Shown here: piece by piece, positions 1 to 11,077 of the stretch
Numbering within the stretch: position 1 is the first letter of the stretch
How the letters are laid out: each line of letters starts with the position of its first letter
Assembly: GCA_003833135.1 (NCBI GenBank)
Contig: QZLH01000062.1
Location: 127,554 to 152,874, forward strand
Source: Oehlia diaphana
Lineage: Eukaryota > Glomeromycota > Glomeromycetes > Glomerales > Glomeraceae
DNA length: 25,321 nt
Reading direction: 5' to 3'
Notes under the pieces: model-generated
What the model saw: the letters and a program-made list of their open reading frames with translations, nothing else
Told to the model about the DNA's origin: nothing
Database searches by the model: none
Position numbers and translations under genes: made by a program

Positions 1-126
1 TATAATATTTATATATAATTTGTTTTAAAAAAAGAATTTTTAAAGTTTTGTAACAATTTTTTTTTTTTTTGATCTTTCAATTGTTTTTTTTTTTAAAAAA
101 AAAAAAAAATTTTTTTTTTTTTTTTT

Positions 127-165
<39 letters not shown>

Positions 166-556
166 GTAAATAAATAAACATTTCCTTCGCTTTTAGGTAA
201 AAGATCAACTTTTCTGTTAAACCTTGTTTTTCAATAAACCCATATTTTAAAAAAAGATTCAAAAAAGTTTTTTTAACTTTCAATAATAAACCGTTTTAAA
301 ATTTACTTTCATAATTAATCATAATAAAATCGGTTAAAAAAGGATAAACATCTTTTATTTAATAAAAACAATTAAAATAATTTAATTTAAAAAAAAAAAA
401 AAAATTTTTTTTTTTTTTTTTTTTTTAATTTTTTTTTTTTTTAAAAAAAAAAAAAAGATTTGATTTTTTAGTAATCTGACATTAAATGAAAACAAAGAAA
501 ATTCAATTTTTTTGGTTTAATTAAAAATTTTATTATTATTATTATTTTTTATATAC
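1..556. repeat. AT-rich gene-free DNA with alternating poly(A)/poly(T) blocks
   Basis: No coding signal is visible. Two blocks consist of long homopolymers in alternating orientation. The first runs about 84-161 (T run, A run, T run, then about 30 A from 132). The second runs about 389-456 (A, T, AA, T, A). Each can fold on itself, and each generates meaningless Phe/Lys-rich reading frames. Such blocks are also common places for assembly length errors, so the run lengths are uncertain. Confidence 0.7.
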
Positions 557-799
557 ATGTTTAATGACATAATTTTACGGTATGTAATTACGGCAATATT
601 CGGTTCATTCCATTTTTTTAAAACAAAATCAACAAAATCACTTATTCTTTTTTACTATATTTGGAGATATTGTTTTAACATTTTTTTTTCAAGGGATCTT
701 AACATTGTTTTAATAATAAATCAAAATAATAATAATCATTATTGATTTTTAACAATTAAAAATCATTGTACACAATGATTTCTCGGAATTAAGTACAAT
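557..799. other. AT-rich DNA, nothing recognised
   Basis: A 62-codon open frame lies on the plus strand, but its product is composed of AT-codon residues with no motif. I see no splice-linked neighbour and treat the stretch as non-coding. Confidence 0.5.
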
Positions 800-1300
800 A
801 AATAGAGAATTATTGAAAAGTAGAGTATTATTAATAATAAGTACATCAAATAGAGAACTATTAATAAGTACATTGAGTTATTCAAGTAGAGGACTTAAGG
901 ACTTACGTCAAGTAGAGAAGTAGAGGACTTACGTCAAGTAAAGGACTATTAATAATTCATTCATGTATATTAACATAAGAATATAATAATTCATTCATGT
1001 ATATCAACATAAGAAACTATTAATGATTCATTCATGTATATCAAAAACATAAGAATATTAAGTTAATGTATATCAACTAATAATTCGTTCATAAGAATAA
1101 AATTAGTTCATAAGTATATTAAGAATATTAAAAATAAGTCATACTTGAAAATAATAATTCAACCTGAGAATAATAATTCAATACTTGAGAATAATAATTC
1201 ATACCTGAGAATAATAATTCATACTTGAGAATAAATAATTCATACTTGAGAATATTAATTCATACTTGAGAATATTAATAATAATTCATTCATAAATATA
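800..1300. repeat. Decayed tandem-repeat tract
   Basis: Three related repeat zones follow each other. About 830-950 has repeated AAGTAGAG and ACTTACGTCAAGTA words. About 950-1070 has repeats of TTCATTCATGTATAT with ATCAACATAAGAA-like spacers. About 1140-1290 has five to seven copies of a 20-21-bp unit resembling TACTTGAGAATAATAATTCA. The copies differ by point changes and small indels, so this is an old minisatellite. No open frame runs through it. Confidence 0.7.
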
Positions 1301-2509
1301 CTTAGGATTCTGATTGGATAAGTGTGATTTAGGTTCAGAAAATATCGGAGATAACAGATAACATGCAAATTGTTCAGCAGCAATAGGAGGACTGCATTTA
1401 TTGCTTATTGTGATTTTAACAATAAAAGAGAGGAAATGCGTATGTGTGTGTGTACGTGTTGCTCCTTTTGGTACACTTAAGATCGATACATGTTTATTAT
1501 GATAATCTGCATATCAAATCGATGAATTTTTCGGCGATAACGCAGAACCGTACTTTTAATGTATTTCCTCTTCCGTAGTCTTTTAATCCTATCGATCAAT
1601 TTTCGACCGAATATTAACATTTGATTATAATTTACCAAAATTGGTTAACGTTTCCTGTATGTAAAGATTTCCCCTGTATGTAAAGATTGTAACTGTAAAG
1701 TTCTTTCTCTTTGATCTCTTTTTAAATTGTCAATCCATAACAGTAAGAAACGAACAAAAAGTTTAAGGGGCTACACAAAATTGTTACTCATTGTTCTTTT
1801 TAACTATTTTGGCTAGATCTAATCCTCATATTAAGAAGGTGTATCTTTAGAAATTAATTTCCGATCGTGCAACTTATGATTACATATAAGGAAGAATAAT
1901 ATCATTTTGATGGAATGATGAACCAATTCGTAAAGTAAAATAAGATTGATTAAAGGCATGTGATTTTGACATATCAGTTCTTTCCGATATATATTAAGTT
2001 TTATTAACAAATATTTCGTTTTTGTTGTTAATCGCTTATTTGTTTTATTAAAATGTCATTGAATGATTGATATATTTAAATGATTGTTTTTGTTATACTT
2101 GAAGAATATGAAATCTGCCCATGTTTTTTTTTTGCCACATGAGTAGGATCGTTCATACTAACTATAATAAAGATCTTCAATAAACATATGACGACCGACG
2201 ACATTTATGATATAAATACTGAAAAACATGTTATAGTCATGATATAAAAGGTAATTATAATAACAATACTATAAATATTAAAATAATGAAAAATATTAAA
2301 ATATATATTTTTTTTTTTTTTTCATAGTTAATATTAAATTGGGTGATACAATATAAATTATGTCAAAAAGAGAAAAGATTTCGTAAAGAATGACATTATA
2401 TTTCGGACATATCCGATATTTTAGTATTAAATCGATTTAATAATATATCTTAAATAAAAAAGTGGTCGATATTTGTTTATTTTTAAAACAAATCTGTACT
2501 TGTTGCAAG
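1301..2509. other. Gene-free intergenic DNA
   Basis: This stretch is slightly less AT-rich than its surroundings but has no long open frame, no tRNA-like fold that I could recognise and no recognisable exon. The one local structure is a 16-bp direct repeat, CCTGTATGTAAAGATT, at 1654-1669 and 1673-1688 (19-bp period). It could be intergenic or regulatory DNA of a gene outside the window. Confidence 0.5.
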
Positions 2510-2566
2510 AAAAAAAAAAAAAAAAAAAAAAAAAAACAAAAAAAAAAAAAAAAAAAAAAAAATAAA

Positions 2567-2603
<37 letters not shown>
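2510..2603. repeat. A-rich tract of about 94 bp
   Basis: Nearly pure A, interrupted by one C (2537) and a short AATAAAATATT island. It produces spurious Lys-rich (plus) and Phe-rich (minus) reading frames. I found no clear target-site duplication of the kind seen at the 10-kb poly(T) tract, so I do not call it a retroposon tail. Confidence 0.8.
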
Positions 2604-2607
<4 letters not shown>

Positions 2608-5290
2608 AAAAATAAAAATAAAAAATACAATGAAAAAAAAACCGTAAACCGTAAACTCTTAAAAAATCGAAGTGGCGTTTTCAAGGATAGAAAGTCATAA
2701 CTAAATTGAGTTAATTTTGCCCAAATTATGCACCGTTTATTTATGTTCCAAATAAAGTCATTTTGTATTACTTTTCTCTCTACTATATCCTCCCTAAATA
2801 TTTTCCGAAAAAAAAAAAGAATAAAAATTTCTTTAAACTTTTCCTTTAGGAGGGAACTGAGAGAGAGAAAGAGAAAGGAATTTCAAATATTAAAAAATAA
2901 AATTTCCCGAAAATTTCCGGGAATTACAAATTTTTACTTTTCTTTTACTAATGAAAATTTTTTGCACAGTTACTTTTGTGTAAATAAAAACATGCAAGTA
3001 TTTGGTTTCTACGCCCAAATTTTTTTTTACGCCAATTATCTTTAAATAAAGAATTTCAAATTTTTTTTTTTAAAAAAAAAACTCACTTAATTAAATATTT
3101 CTGGGTTAAAAAAATATAATCACTATTGGTAGAAATTTTCAGCCTGCTAACTGGATAAACAAAATAATAATAAAAAAAAAAAACAAAACAAAAAAAAAAA
3201 AATGTAAAAATAATTCAATCGTAAGCAAACAAAAACTTTAAAATTTTTCGCTCTTTTTTTATCCATTAGTAAAAAATATATATATATATATTTTTAATTG
3301 TTTAACTCTTAAACATTTTTATTTCTTGAATTGAAAATAATGGCAACATTCGCATATTTATTTACCAAAGATTCATGCAAAACAGTTTGATATTTTAATA
3401 AATAATATAACCCAAAACTGGATCATATCAAAAAAATGAGCCAGTCCAGTGAAGTCATTTGAAATACCATAATACCATAATACCATTAAAAGAACAGTTT
3501 TAATTCCGTGATATTTCTCTTTAACCAGATATGATTTCAATAATAACATACAGTAATTATTATTATTATTATTAATATTATTATAATTTCATTTGAACTT
3601 TTAAAATACTATATAAAGTAACGATGCTTGTCAAGTTTATGTCAATGAAATCACTGCATTTATTATTTATTTCAGATAATCTTGCGATCAATATAATTAC
3701 GTTGTATTTCGCCCAAATTTTTTCCATGCGAAATCGATATCATTCATCCTTTCTGTGCTACAAATATCATGCGAGATAATCCCGTCAAAGCTATATTCCG
3801 AAAATTTAATTTTCTATATCTTTTTTTTTTGTGTTACTATTTTTGATAAGAAAAAAAAACGAGTTTCCCTATTTCTCCATTTTCTTTCAGCCGTAACAGC
3901 CATAATCAAAGAAACTGAAGATCTTACTTTTTATAAATAAATTAAGTTACGTACTAAGATCATTGTGTACTTACATTCCTCCCTTTCTCGGATTCTCCTC
4001 AGTCTCTTACAGTTCACAAATCCACATTACGTTCTTTTGCATAATGATTTGTTGATATATTATGCGTTATACGAAAACAAATGACTTTTTTTTTATAGGA
4101 TGTTTGTTTTTTTTTGACATTATTTGTTTAAAATTCTATTCAAATAAAGCGCAAGAGGCGTTTTATTTTATTACTTTGGTATGTTTTTAAAGGGCGTACA
4201 TTATAATAATTAATAATAATTAATAATAATTCAACCAGTTCAACAAAGTTACTACGAAAGATATGAGAACGGAAAGTATTATTATAATTATAATTTTAAA
4301 ATTGTAAATAATTCCTAACTCTTAAGTAACCTGGTTTATTTTAACTGACTGACTTTAACTTTTTTTGATTTATAATTTTGCCAGGATTTAATTGATCGCA
4401 ATTCTTAATATTTCTGTCATCATTAATACGTTCTAATACATTCTAATACGTTCTAATACGTTGTTCTAATAAGTTACAAAGACTTTGGATTTCGGGAAAA
4501 AATCATCATTAAAGGTCATTAAAATCATCACTTAAACTTTGAAAATATGTGATCTCGTGATTTCTCTGAGAAATTCTTAATATTTATTTATTTATCTGTT
4601 TATTGTTTGTCATTTGTTATTTATAAACTCATGATTATTTTATTTTGATTTTAACTTTAGTTGGAATCAATTATATGTTGGCTAATGTTAATTAAAAATA
4701 TAAGGTTTATTAAAATTATTATTTAACTGTTTACAAGAAGCACATCCGCCATTGTTATTTATCCACTAGACACTTGCAGTAATATTTGTTTTAACACTGC
4801 ATTTTTGCTTTTTAATTTTTTTTTTAATTTTCTAATTTGTCTTCAGTAATGAATTTCTGACTATTCTTTTTTTATTCTCTCATGTGAATTCCACATAATT
4901 CCTAGGGAAAATTCATGTTTGATGTCATACATATCCTACATAAATGTTTGCGTTTTTTTTTTAAAAAAAAGTTGTCTTCTTAATCCTTTTTTTTTTAATG
5001 CCTAATGTTCGGATTCTTAAATGTTCGGTTAAATCTTTAATTTCAGCCGATACCCAAACTTAATTAAAATGTTTCAAAGAAAGGTATTACAAATAATAAA
5101 TTACCTAAACTAGAATCCTTCATTTGAGTCTGAAACATATTATTATTCTATATCGGATAGAATGCTTAATATACAGTCGAATTAAAACTCACTTTCTGAT
5201 CTTGGTACTATTAACACATCTAAAAATACCCTCCCCCCAAGGTTTGGTATATTCTAATGAAACGGATAAGTCCTGTTTATATAAACAGTA
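2604..5290. other. Gene-free AT-rich DNA with microsatellites
   Basis: A 105-codon plus-strand frame at 2728-3045 and a 61-codon frame at 3755-3940 have no domain, no conserved-looking segment and no credible splice partners, so I do not call genes. Local simple repeats are a TA microsatellite near 3276-3290, tandem ATACCATA words near 3461-3488, ATT trinucleotides near 3556-3580, AATAATT repeats near 4208-4230, and about four copies of TTCTAATACG at about 4429-4470. Nothing else is recognised. Confidence 0.5.
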
Positions 5291-5298
5291 GATATAAC

Positions 5299-5665
5299 CA
5301 GTGATGTGCATTGGAAGCTTCCAATAACTTTTTATTGGAATTGGAAGGCTTGGAATTGAAAGAATTGGAATTGGAAGGCTTAGAATTAATAGAATTGGAA
5401 TTGGAAGAATTGGAATTAATAGAATTGGAATTGGAAGGCTTGGAATTAATAGAATTGGAATTGGAAGAATTGGAATTAATAGAATCGGAATTGGAAAAAT
5501 TGGAATTAATAGAATTGGAATTGGAAGAATTGGAAGATTCCAATATTCCAATAATTTTCAACACCATATTAGTTTTTATATATACGGATATATGCCATTG
5601 AAAGGCTTGGAATTGGAAGAATTGGAAGATTCCAATAGCTTCCAATCTTCCAATGCACATCACTG
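5299..5665. mobile_element. Non-autonomous hAT-type MITE (367 bp)
   Basis: The left end reads CAGTGATGTGCATTGGAAG from 5299, and the right end is its inverse, ending CATCACTG at 5665. Immediately outside are 8-bp near-identical direct repeats, GATATAAC (5291-5298) and AATATAAC (5666-5673), with 7 of 8 bases matching. An 8-bp target duplication plus termini starting CAGTG is the signature of the hAT superfamily. There is no room for a transposase and the interior is a minisatellite, so the element would have depended on a transposase encoded elsewhere. It lies in gene-free DNA. The one mismatch in the target duplication suggests that the insertion is not brand new. Confidence 0.85.
5335..5537. 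repeat. TTGGAA-based minisatellite inside the hAT MITE
   Basis: The basic word is TTGGAA. The higher-order unit is about 30 bp and alternates TTGGAATTGGAAGAA (or the variant GGC for GAA) with TTGGAATTAATAGAA, repeated about six times with a few point differences. Because the unit length is a multiple of three, several frames stay open on both strands and give Glu/Leu-rich or Ser/Asn-rich products of 96-139 codons. These are by-products of the repeat, not genes. The repeat word is also present next to the element's own termini (ATTGGAAGCTTCCAAT), which suggests that the array grew from the terminal sequence. Confidence 0.85.
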
Positions 5666-5673
5666 AATATAAC

Positions 5674-7031
5674 CCATTTGGTGACGAACTTCGCATAAAG
5701 CCAATAGGTGTAGGCTTAGGGAACTATGATATGGACTATCTTACGTACATTTATCTTGGTCTTTAATTAAACTTACTTTTGTGATTATGTTTTAGTTGTA
5801 CACTTTGAAAAAAAAAACGCGTCAATTTGCAATTAAAATCAAGGAAATTCAACTCGTCATCTTTACTGCATATTTGGGATATTTGGTGAATTATTTGAAA
5901 TTTACTTAAAAAAAAGTTTGATTTCTCCGGAATCAGTAGATTTCACATAGGATATTCAATAAATATGGCGTATATCCTATTTTCATAGCTGTTTAAACTT
6001 TACTATATTGAAAATGAGATGTATTAATTTATTGTCCTTTTATTCATTTTCTTAATATACGCGTTCTTTTTTTTACACAAGTTGTAATTCACCATCTATC
6101 AGAGGATTGTTTAATTTCTTTCACCTTATACTAATCTCGTCTCTAATTTCTTTTTCTTTGAGATCGTGCATTGAAAAAAAAGAAAACAAGTGATAGTCTT
6201 GCGTTATTTAAGTAATTTATCAAATTATTTGGATTTATTTATAATTGAATTACTCTCCCAATTTTCTTGTTTTAATTTTATTTTTATTTCTCAACGTGAA
6301 CAATGTTACAATAAAAATTACAAGAAACTATATATTAGAATCGACAGTAATCAAACAAACTGATAACCACCACCTTGGTGTGATAAAAGGAAAAAAAACG
6401 GGGATGCTATAAAAAAGGGATGCTATAAAAGCATAGCCGGACTCTAATTCTCTTGATTAAAGATTCATTAATCTTTATTGTCTCTTATATTTTATTTAAT
6501 GTTATCTTAGTCTGCGGCCCTTGTATCCCCACTTTTTGTTTACTTGTTTCTTTGTTATATTGACGAGTAAACCAATCGGGTTCAATCAAATAACAATTTT
6601 TAATATACCTGATTTTTCCTGTTATTGATTACTTTGTTTTTCTGGAATTAAAGATTATAAGATTATCTATCGTATTTTTAATGATTATAAATTATTAAAT
6701 TGAGTAAAGAATTTCATTTTCTTTATTGTGAACTTTTTTCCCGTAATAAATTTCGAATCATGAGGTAAAATATTTTGAGTTCACGGGATATGATAATCAT
6801 GTGATATTCCCAACTACCAACAAAAAGCTCGGGCACGTGATTTTGTGTGCTGTGCATGTTGCCCGTTACCTTAATAAACAAATAATTCTTTTTAAAAAAT
6901 AAACTTATTTATTAATATCATAAATAAATTTTTCTAATTGAGCGTATAAGTATTCATTTATAATATTCTACTGCAAATAACAAGTACTATCTGTATGACC
7001 CTTCCATGTTAATGGAATAGTTCTCCTTTCT
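5674..7031. other. Gene-free DNA
   Basis: No open frame or exon is recognised. Small structures are a direct duplication of GGGATGCTATAAAA at about 6400-6432, and an imperfect inverted repeat around 6830-6867 (CGGGCA facing TGCCCG, with a CACGTG E-box in the left half). Confidence 0.5.
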
Positions 7032-9240
7032 TTAATACTTTTCAACTTCTTTAACTAATTTCGTAATGTCATTAAAGGATTTCATTACACTTTTATACCA
7101 TTTAACATTACCAGCTGATTTTTGTTCCTCTAAGAGAGCAAGTGCCTTCCTGATTATGTCAATTAAATCATCAAACATTTCAATGTTTTCTTCAGCTGAT
7201 TCATGCAAATATCTGAATTTATATGATAATTTTCTTTATTATCATTTATATGAACATTGATTATATTCAATTAAAAAGGGAGGTTGGTAATTTCATCTTA
7301 TATTTTTTAAAAATATATCTGTTACAATTCTTTTTTGTTGAACCAGGTGTTTACATAATCTAAAGTCTAAATTTATTAGTTAAGTAATATGGACATCCAC
7401 AAATCCAGTTTTTTACATCAGTTATATATTCATTGGAAAATAGGTTGTTTGAACAAACTTTTCCATTTAGATTTGAAATCCTTGATCCAGTCTGACTTCT
7501 CTCTTTTATTATGAATCTGTTGCAATTTTCTTAATTAATGGACAACAACTTGTTTATTAAAATATATGCAATAAGATCCATTTTTGAATAAAAAAAAATT
7601 GTATAAAAAGTCTCTTTTAATTTTTTTCAAATGTCTTTCAATAAATATTGTAATTTTTAATATATATATCATACCTTCACATCCATTTAATATATTTATA
7701 AGTTCAATAAATACATCTTTTTATTTTGATTATATATGAATATTACCAGAGTTAAATTAATAAATTATCCTTGCAAAATCTATATATCTTTTGGATAGAC
7801 ATTTTATAAATATTATTTTTACTTAAAAAATTCCTTTACTTATAAAGTCAAAGGATGTTGGTAAAGATGTATATCTATTATTTTTCACAATGATTCTTTA
7901 AATTCTTTAGGATAAAATTATACTACTTGTTAAATTCTATTAAAGGAAAATTTTCTCCAAATTCTAATAATAATGAATTAAATTAAAGATCTGATATTTT
8001 TATTTATTTATAATTATATAGTTATAGCTTTTTTAATATGCTATTTGTACAATTGAATCTTAATATAAGATTATGGAAATCATACTGTATTAATTTGAAA
8101 AAAATCTTTGTCTATTAAAAAGAATTTTGGTTATAATTTCTGAACTTGAAAGATAATAAAAAGTTTTGTAATATGCTTATTTTTAGTCTATATATTTTTA
8201 CATTTACTATTATTTTCAAAAAACAGATATAATAGTAGAAAACCAGTACTATTTACTTCTATATACAATACATATAATTCAAATTCCATATTATTAGTAT
8301 TATAAAGTGCATCTATTTTATATTTATTGTTATTATGCAGCCAAATAGGATCATGTTGTTTTTAACATATTGATATTTTTTAAATAAATTATTATTACGT
8401 AAATATCTTTGATATTTTTGACGCATTACGTCATATAGATTATTGTCACACATTTACTATGCTTTCCATATGAAACATGATCTTAGACGTCTGCATAATA
8501 ACACAGTTATTAGGTAGGGGAGTTAAAATATCATCCAAACTGCTTCGCAATCCAGTGATATTTCAACCCCCCTACCCAATAACTATTATATATTAATCTC
8601 TAATTTATTTAATTGATTAAAAATATTAATTTCAAATGCCAATGTATAAATAAGTCCAATTTCTTTAAGATTATAGAATAAAAAGCATCTTCATATTATT
8701 TATATTATCCTTATTTTAAATATATTCACCAGTAATAGATTTGATTTATTTAATTAATATATTAGATTTCTTATTAACAAGATATGTATATATTTCTCTT
8801 GAAAGAAGAGTTAAATTATTTTCTATAAATTCCTTTATATTTTGTAACAAAGATTTATCAATTATTCTTTCATATAAATCTTTATATTAAAAAGATATTT
8901 CAACTATCTAAGTATATTTATTAATAAAAATATTATTCTTTAAATAATATATTTTTTTGCTTTAATAGATCTGAATATTTGCATAGTTTTTTGCTAAATT
9001 ATTTCTCCGTAAATAGTAATACCAATATATAGTTATTTTATTAGCAACATATTAAAGTTGATTATTGTTTAAATATAATATAATTAATAAAAAAATATAT
9101 CTGATTATAAAGAAATTAATGTAAAGAATTTATATTTAATTATATTTGTCAGCATCCTCAATAAATTCAATTATTTTATTTGCAAATTTCTTTACATTTT
9201 TTATAATTATTAATTTTTTACTTCACAATGCGGATGTAAC
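7032..9240 (-). pseudogene. Decayed MULE-like transposase (SWIM zinc finger) relic
   Basis: Read on the minus strand, coding-looking fragments follow in N-to-C order but in different frames and with internal stops. About 9190-9130 gives an NVKKFANKIIEFIEDADK-type segment. About 8880-8700 gives DLYERIIDKSLLQNIKEF followed by TLLSREIYTYLVNKK, like the region before the catalytic core. About 7735-7610 gives DVFIELINILNGCEG and ERHLKKIKRDFLYNF. About 7500-7370 gives SDWIKDFKSKWK, then after a frame change VKNWICGCPYYLTNKF, then after another LCKHLVQQK. The CxC and CxH pieces form a SWIM zinc-finger signature, typical of Mutator-like transposases. A C-terminal segment, KWYKSVMKSFNDITKLV, ends at TAA 7032-7034. 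The DDE catalytic residues were not located. Boundaries are approximate. I saw no terminal repeats and infer an old, dead copy. Confidence 0.6.
8506..8583. repeat. 78-bp hairpin (28-bp arms)
   Basis: The left arm 8506-8533 and right arm 8556-8583 are inverted copies with 25 of 28 positions matching, around a 22-nt loop containing ACTGCTTCGCAATCCAGT. All three mismatches are A-versus-G differences, so in a minus-strand RNA they would become G-U pairs and the stem would be continuous. It lies within the decayed transposase region and is probably a small palindromic insertion. The C-rich arm motif CCCCCCTACCC resembles motifs in the two inverted-repeat elements near 24.3-24.9 kb. Confidence 0.75.
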
Positions 9241-9967
9241 AAATTATTTGTTATATTATTTTTAAAATATTTATAATTATTTTGTTTAAAAAGTCAATAT
9301 TAATAATTTCAAACTAATTGTTAGATTGATTTTTATTTATTTCAACCAATTTTTTTTATTTTTTGATGATATTTATTGTATGTTTTTAATTTTTTTTAAA
9401 TATTTTTGGTTTTATTATTTATAAATTTAGAAGATAATTTAAAAGTCTTATAATTATAATAGTAAAATATGTTAAAGATTTCATTTTTAAATATTTATAA
9501 TATGTAAACAAAATTGAAAAGGCAACATAAAAATTTATTTTAAAAAGTAATATGAAACACATTATAAAATTTATTTTATAATACCTAAGTCACAGTCATA
9601 TAAAATCACATGTCTAAGTTTTTTTATTGATTACATTAAAGAAAGATAAAAAAAATTCAAGTTTAATAGTAAATTACAAAGTATATAAAGAAATTAAAGA
9701 ATTACAAAAATAAAATTCAATAATTTTATAAAAATAAATATTAAAAAAATAATTAATAATACTGATATGATTGTGATATGAAAAAAAAGTATATTTCAAA
9801 TAAAGATATTTGATAAATATTATAAATTAATTAAAATAAATAAAGAAGCAAAATATGAAATATTTTATAATGAAATAATATATTTACAAAAATAATATAG
9901 AAATAAAGAATAATATAATAAAAGATATTAATAATAATAAATATTTGAAGAAAAATATGAATTAGTT
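9241..9967. other. Very AT-rich DNA, nothing recognised
   Basis: Mostly A- and T-only words with short Lys/Asn/Ile-coding patches that do not join into a frame. It could be further eroded coding DNA, but no segment is recognisable. Confidence 0.5.
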
Positions 9968-10011
9968 TTATAATAACTTTTTATATCCTTTATTTCCTTC
10001 CATTAAATTAT

Positions 10012-10081
<70 letters not shown>

Positions 10082-10298
10082 CTTTATTATAGATGCGATC
10101 ATGTCTTATTATAACTGTGCTTACTTACATATACTAACTTATAAAATCCATTAAATTATTATTTTTCTTTTTTCTTTTTAAATTTTTACATTTTTCTTTT
10201 AAAAATTCATAATGTATTTCAAATACTTGCATTTTTTGTTCTTTAATAGCTATTAATAAATTTGCATCTCTATTAATATAAACTTGCTTATCAGTACT
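9968..10298 (-). pseudogene. Small hypothetical ORF interrupted by a retroposon
   Basis: On the minus strand an open segment runs from about 10298 with the readable stretch VYINRDANLLIAIKEQ, then MQVFEIHYEFLKEKCKNL and a basic run of Lys/Arg. It is then cut by the poly(A) insertion at 10014-10146. If one copy of the 20-bp target duplication and the insert are ignored, the frame continues with MEGNKGYKKLL and stops at 9968-9970. Stops lie just upstream of 10298, so the N-terminus is missing or in another exon. The family is not recognised. It lies about 100 bp downstream of, and on the same strand as, the F-box-like gene, and might be a former 3' part of that or another gene. Confidence 0.45.
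10014..10146 (-). mobile_element. Retroposed RNA 3' end with 65-nt poly(A) tail
   Basis: The plus strand has an uninterrupted run of 65 T (10014-10078), which is a poly(A) tail on the minus strand. It is preceded there by 68 bp of unrelated sequence (10146-10079) whose last bases contain the polyadenylation signal AATAAA (10088-10083). The sequence TCCATTAAATTATTATTTTT occurs directly on both sides (9999-10018 and 10147-10166) and is a target-site duplication. A 5'-truncated body, an A tail and a variable-length target duplication are the hallmarks of target-primed reverse transcription by a LINE-type machinery. The body is too short to identify: it could be a SINE, a LINE 3' end or a messenger 3' UTR. 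A pure 65-nt run suggests recent arrival. Confidence 0.8.
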
Positions 10299-10396
10299 TC
10301 ATCATTATAAACTACTATTATTAATCATTATCCAAATAATTATTTTATTTTTTATTATAAAAATAAATTTTATTAACAATTTCATTATTTAAAAAA

Positions 10397-11077
10397 TTAT
10401 AATCTATCCCTACAATAAATTCTTATATCTTTTTCTGTTAACCAAATATCTTTCTTACATTTTTCATTATTAATCCTTAACCGTCTAAATATATATGTAT
10501 ATTTATCATTACTAGATCCATAATCAAAACTTTCAAATTCTTCTACCAAATCTTCTTTATAATAATATCTTATACATTTAATAATTAATTTATCTCTTTT
10601 ATCTAATTCTTTATTTACTAAATACTCATCTGTATCCCAATCATTTTCTATTTCTTTTCCATAAACGAACATATGTCTATTATTTCTTCTTATGAAACAA
10701 TTATGACACATTAATGCCTTATTTTCACAATCATTACAACTATATTTATACCCTTTTGGTATATAAGTCATATCATAACTTTCCCCTTTTATAATTATTC
10801 CATAATTATGCTCATCTTCTTTATTAAAAATTATTCTCTCATATTTTTTATTATATTCCTTTTTAAATACCCCAACAATTATTTTAAATTTATATGGAAA
10901 TCCAGCTGCAATCATTTTTATATCAACTTTAATTTTTATATTACAATTTTCATACTCCTCAACAGCTCGTTTCCATTCTTTATTTATTAACTTTTTCTCT
11001 AATAATTTATAAAAATTTCCATAATTAAAATGCCATTTAATAATTTCATATAATATATCAATATTTAATTTATCCAT
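10397..11077 (-). CDS. Hypothetical protein, F-box-like N-terminus, CxxC-CxxC cluster
   Basis: A single-exon frame of 226 residues starts at ATG 11077. Residues 1-40 (DKLNIDILYEIIKWH and the following Leu/Lys-rich stretch up to KEWKRAV) resemble the two-helix start of an F-box, which binds SKP1 in SCF ubiquitin ligases; the match is weak and the usual Pro is absent. Residues 114-127 hold C114, C117, C124 and C127 (CNDC-x6-CHNC), a plausible zinc site of an unassigned type. No transmembrane segment or signal peptide is seen. F-box-like and small lineage-specific genes are very numerous in Glomeromycotina, which makes the idea plausible but does not prove it. It is transcribed away from the aminopeptidase pair. 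The stop is about 100 bp from the broken ORF at 10298. It may also be a lineage-specific gene of unknown function. Confidence 0.6.
   Translation of the reverse strand: MDKLNIDILYEIIKWHFNYGNFYKLLEKKLINKEWKRAVEEYENCNIKIKVDIKMIAAGFPYKFKIIVGVFKKEYNKKYERIIFNKEDEHNYGIIIKGESYDMTYIPKGYKYSCNDCENKALMCHNCFIRRNNRHMFVYGKEIENDWDTDEYLVNKELDKRDKLIIKCIRYYYKEDLVEEFESFDYGSSNDKYTYIFRRLRINNEKCKKDIWLTEKDIRIYCRDRL

Noticed and set aside
2510..2603. A second retroposon tail like that at 10 kb
   Set aside because: The tract is interrupted and no direct repeats flank it.
2427..2684. Lys-rich and Phe-rich frames across the A tract
   Set aside because: Pure homopolymer translation with no independent coding evidence.
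2728..3045. 105-codon plus-strand frame
   Set aside because: Residue use follows base composition, there is no motif, and there is no splice or promoter context. It is probably chance.
5189..5696. Open frames of 96-139 codons on both strands (Glu/Leu-rich and Ser/Asn-rich)
   Set aside because: They arise from a 30-bp repeat that is a multiple of three. All are confined to or run out of the minisatellite, and none has non-repeat coding sequence.
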